DNA from: an uncultured Bacteroidota bacterium
Lineage (GTDB): Bacteria; Bacteroidota; Bacteroidia; Chitinophagales; S012-47
Reading direction: 5' to 3'
Length of the DNA: 9,097 nucleotides
Assembly (NCBI GenBank): GCA_913062655.1
Contig: CAJXXO010000090.1
Span: 1 to 9,097 of the forward strand
The translations under genes were made by a program, and so were the position numbers. Shown one piece after another: positions 3,789 through 9,097 of the stretch (positions within the stretch are counted from its first letter, which is position 1; each line of letters opens with the position of its first letter). The notes beneath the pieces were generated by a model. The model had not been told where the DNA came from. It did no database searches and saw only the letters and a list, made by a program, of their open reading frames with translations.

Positions 3789-6761
3789 ATGCCTTCGAAG
3801 CAAAAGTCATCCCAAGGCTCCGCTGCCAAACACCCATCGCTTTCGCTGATCGTGCCCTGCTACAATGAGGCAGGCCGGTTGACCAATCTTTTTACCGCGC
3901 TTCCGGCATTTATGCAGCAATGGCAAGGGGCGGTGGAAGTATTGATCGTGGATGATGGCAGCACCGATGACACGGTAGCACAAATTCAGGCCCATCCGGT
4001 TTTTCAGCAACACGATACCATTCGACTGGTAGAGGCCGGTCAAAATCTGGGTAAAGGGGGGGCTTTAGCCCTTGGGGTGGCGCAAGCCCAACACGACTTT
4101 ATCCTCACGCTGGACACTGACATGAGCACCGACCCCAAGGAGCTGCTCAACTGGACCAAAGGCGGTAAACGGTTGGCCGATAACACCATTTACATCGCCT
4201 CCCGGGAGCACAGAGAAAGTGAAGTAGAAGCCCAATTATCACGCAGGATCGTAGGCAATATTTTTAACTTTTTGGTACGCACCCTCACCCCATTGCGCGC
4301 CAGAGATACGCAGTGTGGCTTTAAACTCTATCCGGCCGCATGGGCGAAAAAGTTGTTTGGTCAACTGAAGGTAAATGGATGGGCTCATGATGTGGAACTG
4401 CTCTATCGCGCGCAGCTAGAGGGGTTACCAATCAAAGAGATGCCTGTTCGCTGGCAGGAAGAAGCCGGCAGTAAGATCAATGTGGCCAAAGACGCTGTCC
4501 GCATGTTTTTGCAGATCCTGTTTATCAGCGGATTGCTGCGCTGGCAATTTTTTGTGCAGGAGCCTCTACAAGCCCTGGCTGGCAAGTACCGCCCGTCTCC
4601 ATTGCGAGAGGAGAAAGGCCACCCCCTGTTTCGCACCTTATTTGCCGTAAGCATCCTGTTCTTGCTCTTTTTCATGCCATCCGTTTCGAGCGACTTTGGC
4701 ATTACAGGTGATGAGCGAGTGCAGTATTACTATGGCGAGCATTTGCTCGATTACTTCGAAACCTTCGGTGCCGATGATACGGCACAAGATTGTTGCCCGG
4801 AGGCGAGAGAAGGCTTCCGCAACCTACACTACTACGGGGGCTTCTTCGACCTGGTAAGCGCTGCGGTACACCACCTTTTCAATTTTGACGATATCTGGAC
4901 AACCCGCCACGCCATGAACAGCCTTTTTGGCTTCCTGGCGATCTTATTTGCGGGGCTGTTGGCGCGCCACTTTGGTGGTTATTCAGCGGCCTTTGTCACC
5001 GTGGTCATTCTGGCGCTCACGCCAAGATTCTTTGGCCACGCCATGAATAATCCGAAAGATATTCCCTTTGCGGCCACCTTTATCTTCTCCTTGTACTATC
5101 TCTTTCGGTCCATTGATCGATTTCCCCAGCCCGGTTTTCGCAACCTATTTTGGCTGGCTGTGGGGATAGCCATGACCATCGCCATCCGTATCGGTGGGTT
5201 GCTGCTGATCGGGTTTGTAGGGCTTTTTGCACTCGTGGAAATAGTTGGCCGAACGGAGTTGCGTAAAAGCTTCAACAAAGACCTGATGAAGTACATCAAG
5301 ATGGGTGCAGCCGTGATAGTAGGTGGTTACTTAGGCGGCTTACTCCTGTGGCCCTATGCCCATCTCGATCCGATCGGCAACCCACTGGAAGCCCTGGGCA
5401 AAATGTCGCAGTTTGAGACCGGCATCCGGCTCTTGTTTCAGGGCGAGTATATGATGTCCACCGAAGTACCCTGGCATTACGAGTTGACCTATGCGAGCCT
5501 GACCTTTCCCCTGCTGCTGCTGATTGGGCTAGGCATCGGGCTGATCGCCCTGGCATTGAAATGGCTACCCCAACGGCAGTATGGGTTGCTGTGGTTTGCT
5601 GCCGTATTTCCCATCGCCTATGCCATCTACCAGGAGTCGCCTCTCTACGATGGCATGCGCCACTTTTTGTTTGTGATTCCCATAGCAGCTACCATTGCCG
5701 GCATCGCCTGGGCAGCACTGGCCCACCAACTACCGAAAAAATGGGGCGGACCGGTGGTGACTGGACTAGCCGTACTGCTGGCAATATTGCCTTTCCGCTG
5801 GATGGTGGCGCATCATCCGCATCATGTGGTGTACTTCAATGAGCTGCAAGGCGGCACCGGATCGGCTGTGGGACAATTTGAGACCGATTACTGGTACAAT
5901 AGCCTGAAGGCTACGGTTGATGACCTGATCAAAGAAGATAACCTGGCCAATACTACCGATACCGTCACCATTGTATCCAATGCCTCGTTTGAAGTGCGCA
6001 CTTACTTTGAACAGCGCGGTATTCCGGTACGCACCATCTACGCCAAATACCAGTCGGAAGACAACTGGCTCCCCGGCTCCGGCAATAAGAACCGAACGAA
6101 CAGGCGATTCATGGAGTGGGATTATGCCATTTTTGTATCCCGGTTTATGGACTTGAAGGAGTTGCAAAACCACTGGCCTCCGCAAGGCACCTATCGCGTG
6201 GAGAAAGCTGATGGGGCAGCACTGAATATCGTTATGAAGCGTGAGACAGATACCGATATCAAGGGGTATCAGGCCTTTGAAGCACAAAACTGGAATGCCG
6301 CCATCCAGTATTTTGACCAATACCTGCAGCAACAGCCAGGCAGCGCACTGATGTGGTATTACCTGGGCATGGCATACAGCAATAGCGGCCAGCCGCAACG
6401 AGCCATTGAGGCCTACCGGCAATCGCTGCAAGTCCGTGAAGACCCAATCAATGAGCAACTGCCCATGGACCTGGCTACTGCCTACCTGCAAAATGGACAG
6501 GCACAGGATGCTATCAACTTTATCAACGGCCGATTGACACCACTGGAGGCCCAATATCGTGCACTGGAGCAGGAACTGCGCGGCCAACAGCAAATAGATT
6601 CCGGCACCTTCTACGAATACCTCGGCTACGTGCAACAACTGCGTGGCCTCTATGCGGTGCTTTACCAGGCCTACCAGCAAACGGGCAATCAACAAGGCAT
6701 GCAACAAGCCGGACAGGCCGCTAACCGATACACGCAAATCTTGCAACAATACCAGCAATAA
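3789..6761 (+). CDS. GT2 (Alg5/DPM1-like) + GT39/ArnT-like GT-C + TPR fusion glycosyltransferase
   Basis: A 990-residue three-part protein. Residues about 17-230 are a GT2 domain with PCYNE (23-27), the DDG nucleotide-sugar motif (55-57), NLGKGGA (86-92), DTD (109-111), DTQCGFK (173-179) and WAHD (198-201), closest to dolichyl-phosphate glucosyltransferases. A hydrophobic stretch (233-255) leads into about eleven membrane helices (280-672) of a GT39/ArnT-like GT-C domain. It has the acidic pair D308/E309 in the first outer loop, TPRFFGHAMNNPKD (411-424), a DGMRHF segment (621-626) and a conserved-looking tail with YFNE and DYW (682-702). TPR repeats follow at about 823-917, then a Gln/Tyr-rich end. 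Inferred topology puts GT2 in the cytoplasm and the GT-C active site and TPRs in the periplasm. The likely role is making a polyprenyl-phosphate sugar and transferring it to an unknown acceptor. Start 3789 is preferred over TTG 3750, which lies in the promoter. Confidence 0.9.
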   Translation: MPSKQKSSQGSAAKHPSLSLIVPCYNEAGRLTNLFTALPAFMQQWQGAVEVLIVDDGSTDDTVAQIQAHPVFQQHDTIRLVEAGQNLGKGGALALGVAQAQHDFILTLDTDMSTDPKELLNWTKGGKRLADNTIYIASREHRESEVEAQLSRRIVGNIFNFLVRTLTPLRARDTQCGFKLYPAAWAKKLFGQLKVNGWAHDVELLYRAQLEGLPIKEMPVRWQEEAGSKINVAKDAVRMFLQILFISGLLRWQFFVQEPLQALAGKYRPSPLREEKGHPLFRTLFAVSILFLLFFMPSVSSDFGITGDERVQYYYGEHLLDYFETFGADDTAQDCCPEAREGFRNLHYYGGFFDLVSAAVHHLFNFDDIWTTRHAMNSLFGFLAILFAGLLARHFGGYSAAFVTVVILALTPRFFGHAMNNPKDIPFAATFIFSLYYLFRSIDRFPQPGFRNLFWLAVGIAMTIAIRIGGLLLIGFVGLFALVEIVGRTELRKSFNKDLMKYIKMGAAVIVGGYLGGLLLWPYAHLDPIGNPLEALGKMSQFETGIRLLFQGEYMMSTEVPWHYELTYASLTFPLLLLIGLGIGLIALALKWLPQRQYGLLWFAAVFPIAYAIYQESPLYDGMRHFLFVIPIAATIAGIAWAALAHQLPKKWGGPVVTGLAVLLAILPFRWMVAHHPHHVVYFNELQGGTGSAVGQFETDYWYNSLKATVDDLIKEDNLANTTDTVTIVSNASFEVRTYFEQRGIPVRTIYAKYQSEDNWLPGSGNKNRTNRRFMEWDYAIFVSRFMDLKELQNHWPPQGTYRVEKADGAALNIVMKRETDTDIKGYQAFEAQNWNAAIQYFDQYLQQQPGSALMWYYLGMAYSNSGQPQRAIEAYRQSLQVREDPINEQLPMDLATAYLQNGQAQDAINFINGRLTPLEAQYRALEQELRGQQQIDSGTFYEYLGYVQQLRGLYAVLYQAYQQTGNQQGMQQAGQAANRYTQILQQYQQ

Positions 6762-7480
6762 TGGATCTGAAAGAGCTCGAAAGTGGGGTCGACCCGCATG
6801 TGCATTGGTACTATCAGGTGAAGAAAAAGCCTATGTTTGCCTACATCCGCCACCTGATCAAGGACAAGGGCGTGGATACCCTGATCGACCTGGGATCTGG
6901 ATCTGGCTTTTTCAGTGATATCCTGTTTGAAGAGTTTAAAGGCGATCTGAAAAAGGTATGGCAAGTAGATATCGGCTACACCGATGCAGAAATGGCCGCT
7001 ACAGCAGGACAACCCGTAGAGAAGTGCCATTATATTCCGAAATCTTTCGAGAACAGCGTAGTGATTATGATGGATGTGTTGGAGCACCTGGAAAGCGACC
7101 TGGATATGCTCAATAACATCAAGGAAAATGCGGCTGGCGACAACAACTATTACTACATCACGGTACCGGCCTTCATGTCACTGTGGTCACCACACGATGT
7201 ATACCTGGGGCATTACCGCAGGTACAAAGTAAACACCTTGAATGCCGTATTGCAAAAGGCTCAATTTACCATTGAAAACACCTACTACATGTATGGATTG
7301 ATCTTCCCATTGGTGCGCCTGGTGCGCATCCTTCGCAAAGGCAAGGAGGCTCAATCAGACATGAAACCGATGGGCACATTGGCCAACAGCCTTTTGAAAT
7401 GGGCTAACTCTATCGAACTCCCGCTACGAAAATCCAATAAGCTGGCAGGTGTCACCTGTGTGGGTGAAGGTCGCATTTAG
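6761..7480 (+). CDS. Class I SAM-dependent methyltransferase (Methyltransf_23-like)
   Basis: A 239-residue predicted cytoplasmic methyltransferase. Motif I, DLGSGSG, is at residues 43-49 and binds S-adenosylmethionine. An acidic residue ending the second strand is at D70, and the MMDVLEHL segment (103-110) is the usual post-II motif. A VPAF strand follows (135-138), then the HDVYLGHYRRY stretch (145-155) common in methyltransferases found beside glycan genes. A more hydrophobic region around 176-192 may touch the membrane. Its ATG shares one base with the TAA of the glycosyltransferase gene (TAATG), so translation is probably coupled and both proteins likely act in one pathway. It might methylate a sugar, a lipid carrier product or a polyprenyl-linked intermediate; the substrate cannot be told from sequence. 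The next gene faces it 31 bases away. Confidence 0.9.
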   Translation: MDLKELESGVDPHVHWYYQVKKKPMFAYIRHLIKDKGVDTLIDLGSGSGFFSDILFEEFKGDLKKVWQVDIGYTDAEMAATAGQPVEKCHYIPKSFENSVVIMMDVLEHLESDLDMLNNIKENAAGDNNYYYITVPAFMSLWSPHDVYLGHYRRYKVNTLNAVLQKAQFTIENTYYMYGLIFPLVRLVRILRKGKEAQSDMKPMGTLANSLLKWANSIELPLRKSNKLAGVTCVGEGRI

Positions 7481-7511
7481 AGAGGAACACAAGGCCTTTT
7501 TTAACGCAGGT

Positions 7512-9002
7512 CTACGGTTGTTCCTGTTCCTGCTGAAGGGGCCGGTTGGCTTCAAAATCATATAAGGTAAGCAGACGCAGGTTGTAATAATTGATCCAGT
7601 AGTCGCGAATGGCGGAAATATTCTGTCTGCGGGCAATATCCTTTTCCTGAATAGCCAGATTAAGATCTGTGATATCCACCTTACCGGTGATGTATCGATA
7701 TTTGGCCACCTCAAAGCGTTTCTGCGCCACCGTATCAGCCTTGGCGGCAATGCGCAATTGTTGTTGCTGTAGCTGATACTGCGACACTTGTAAGATCACT
7801 TCCTGCTCAAAGTTGATCAAGTCCTGCTGTACCGTATTCTCGATCAACTGCTGATTGCTTTTTGCAATTTCGACAGCCGCTTTTCCCCGGCCCCAGTCCA
7901 ACACCGGCACCTGCACGCCCACCTGCACCCGTTGAAAATTTTGTGGGTCGGTGTACACATTGGCGAACTCATTGGCACTATTCGTCAAACCAATAGTGGC
8001 AAAAAGATCTGCCTGAAAGTTATTCTCCTTGATCGCACGATCCACATCTCGTTCCGCTTCGATCAGTTGTCGGTCATTCTGGATGGCCTGGCTACGGTTT
8101 TGCCGGGCCTGCTTGAGGGCCAGATCCAGATCGACCTTAAATTGTGGCACGCGCCTGGGCGACCGTAGCCTTACCCCTACTTCTTCGGGTAAGTTGAGAA
8201 ACCGTTTGAGTCGAAATTCCGCCAACCGCACATTGAGCTGTGATTGAGCCAGGTCGCGCTCACTGTTCAGTGTGGTGAGTTCCATCTGCAGCAGATCATT
8301 CTCTCCAATCTTGCCCAGGTTGTATCGGCCACGGGTAATCTTCAGCAGCGTATCGTTATTGGCTACATTTTTTTCCGCTATAGCGAGGTTGATCTGGGCC
8401 AGGTAGAGGTCGAAGAACAAGTCAACCGCCTGAATAGAGGTTTGTTCCAGGTCTTCCAGCAGGCGTTGCTCAGCTTCTTCGTATAGCAACGGCTCAATTT
8501 CATTTTCCCAGCGAAAAGGGTTGTGGGCCAGCAAGGGTTGCTGCAAGCCTACCGTAACCGGGGTAGACAGATAAGAGGTTCCCCCCTGATTCAACAGGTC
8601 GATACGCTCCAGGTCACTGCGCACAAACACTTGTCCCCCTGTCCACTTCAGCCGCTGCGAAAGCGTCAGTCCTACTCTTGAGTTGGCCAGACTCCGCTCT
8701 ACAAAAGCGTCCGATCCATCGGGGAGCGTAATGGGCTGAATGGATCGGTTCAGGTCGGGTATCGTGGCATCCAGGTTGAGGTTGGGACGGTAGTTGGCCT
8801 TAAACAAACGGTATTGCCAATAGCTGGTGTTAAAGCGATTCTGAGCCGACTGGGCCCGGATGGAGTTGCTCCGGGCCAGTTCTACCGCATTTTGCAAGGT
8901 GAGCTCCAACCGCACTGAGTCGGTTTGCCCTACAGCCGGTAGTGTACAAACAAGAAACAAACTGATCCACATCCACTGTCGCATTCCAATCGTTTTATTC
9001 AT
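7512..9002 (-). CDS. TolC-family outer-membrane efflux protein
   Basis: A 496-residue outer-membrane channel subunit of the OEP/TolC family, normal in length. The N terminus is a signal peptide: a few charged residues, a hydrophobic core, and a likely cut after AVG at residue 25. No lipobox cysteine is properly placed, so it is probably not a lipoprotein. Two OEP repeats follow, rich in long helices with heptad-like Leu/Ala/Gln spacing. The first begins near ELTLQNAVELARSN (33-46); the second contains the QVPVLDWGRGKAAVEIAKSN segment (about 365-385), typical of TolC proteins. The ATG at 9002 lies inside the end of the upstream ABC permease gene, so both are translated from one efflux transcript. 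An ATG seven codons in would also leave a signal peptide. It should pair with a MacB-type ABC pump; the substrate is unknown. Confidence 0.93.
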   Translation of the reverse strand: MNKTIGMRQWMWISLFLVCTLPAVGQTDSVRLELTLQNAVELARSNSIRAQSAQNRFNTSYWQYRLFKANYRPNLNLDATIPDLNRSIQPITLPDGSDAFVERSLANSRVGLTLSQRLKWTGGQVFVRSDLERIDLLNQGGTSYLSTPVTVGLQQPLLAHNPFRWENEIEPLLYEEAEQRLLEDLEQTSIQAVDLFFDLYLAQINLAIAEKNVANNDTLLKITRGRYNLGKIGENDLLQMELTTLNSERDLAQSQLNVRLAEFRLKRFLNLPEEVGVRLRSPRRVPQFKVDLDLALKQARQNRSQAIQNDRQLIEAERDVDRAIKENNFQADLFATIGLTNSANEFANVYTDPQNFQRVQVGVQVPVLDWGRGKAAVEIAKSNQQLIENTVQQDLINFEQEVILQVSQYQLQQQQLRIAAKADTVAQKRFEVAKYRYITGKVDITDLNLAIQEKDIARRQNISAIRDYWINYYNLRLLTLYDFEANRPLQQEQEQP

Positions 9003-9097
9003 GGCGTAAGGATTCTATGGGGTCTTGCAGGGCGGCTTTACGCGCTGGCGTTAGCCCAAAAATGAGCCCTACCAAAAAGGAAATACCAAAGGAAATA
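8995..9097 (-). CDS. C-terminal end of a MacB-type ABC transporter permease (partial)
   Basis: The last 33 codons of a gene that enters from the right edge, ending with TAA at 8997-8995. It shows part of a final membrane helix (ISFLVGLIFGL) followed by TPARKAALQDPIESLRHE, which is the standard end of FtsX/MacB-type permeases (PARKAA, DPIE.LR). Its stop lies inside the start of the TolC-family gene, an 8-base overlap, so the two form one operon. MacB-family pumps use ATP to push peptides, macrolides or lipoproteins from the periplasm through a TolC channel together with a periplasmic adaptor. The adaptor and any ATPase gene would lie beyond the window. Confidence 0.85.
   Translation of the reverse strand, partial: ISFGISFLVGLIFGLTPARKAALQDPIESLRHE

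Noticed and set aside
5766..6758. A 330-codon open frame on the minus strand opposite the end of the glycosyltransferase fusion
   Set aside because: It lies entirely antisense to the strongly supported GT-C/TPR coding region, and its translation shows no recognisable domain. The openness follows from codon use (for example CAG/CAA and CTG-rich codons) on the true strand.
7446..7458. Perfect inverted repeat CAGGTG-T-CACCTG
   Set aside because: It is short, lies inside the methyltransferase coding sequence and has no second copy that I noticed; most likely chance.
7481..7525. Possible terminator between the methyltransferase and TolC genes
   Set aside because: There is an AAGGCCTT palindrome followed by T residues and a distant 7-base pairing (AGGAACA/TGTTCCT) with a loop of about 29 bases. 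Neither makes a compact stable stem with a T run, and the second lies partly in coding sequence.

Overview
The window looks like chromosomal DNA from a Bacteroidota organism, probably a cytophagia-type member. Two upstream regions carry a match to the Bacteroidota -7 promoter consensus (TAnnTTTG), start codons lack a clear Shine-Dalgarno sequence, and the gene families (DUF819, a CGWC DsbA-like protein, MacB-type permease with TolC, a GT2/GT-C fusion) suit that phylum. This rests on reading motifs, not on a database match. Genes are tightly packed, with stop/start and stop/stop overlaps at most junctions, and there is no gene-free stretch over about 100 bases. I saw no tRNA, rRNA, CRISPR array, transposase or phage gene.

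Left part (1-2419): the 3' end of an unidentified gene is followed on the same strand by a YfcE/MJ0936-type metallophosphoesterase. Facing it on the minus strand is a two-gene unit: a DsbA-family thiol oxidoreductase (CGWC) whose stop codon overlaps the start of an NmrA/SDR-like NAD(P)-binding protein. Transcribed away from this pair is a small HxlR-family regulator with an N-terminal Cys-Pro. An inverted repeat over the regulator's start codon sits just upstream of a good minus-strand promoter. This looks like a thiol or electrophile stress module in which the regulator controls itself and the DsbA/NmrA pair.

Middle (2416-3651): a DUF819 multi-pass membrane protein on the minus strand meets the regulator gene tail to tail. 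The two genes share one CTAG tetramer for both stop codons.

Right part (3745-7480): a plus-strand envelope-glycosylation operon. Its first gene encodes a 990-residue fusion of a cytoplasmic GT2 domain (Alg5/DPM1-like), a GT39/ArnT-like GT-C membrane domain and a C-terminal TPR domain. By inference one polypeptide makes a polyprenyl-phosphate sugar and then uses it as donor in the periplasm. A SAM-dependent methyltransferase follows, coupled through TAATG.

Right edge (7512-9097): on the minus strand, the 3' end of a MacB-type ABC permease overlaps the start of a TolC-family outer-membrane channel gene, the tail of an efflux operon that continues beyond the window.

The best candidates for something new are the GT2-GT-C-TPR fusion, the HxlR-controlled thiol module, and the disrupted-looking lipoprotein signal at the front of the DsbA-like gene.
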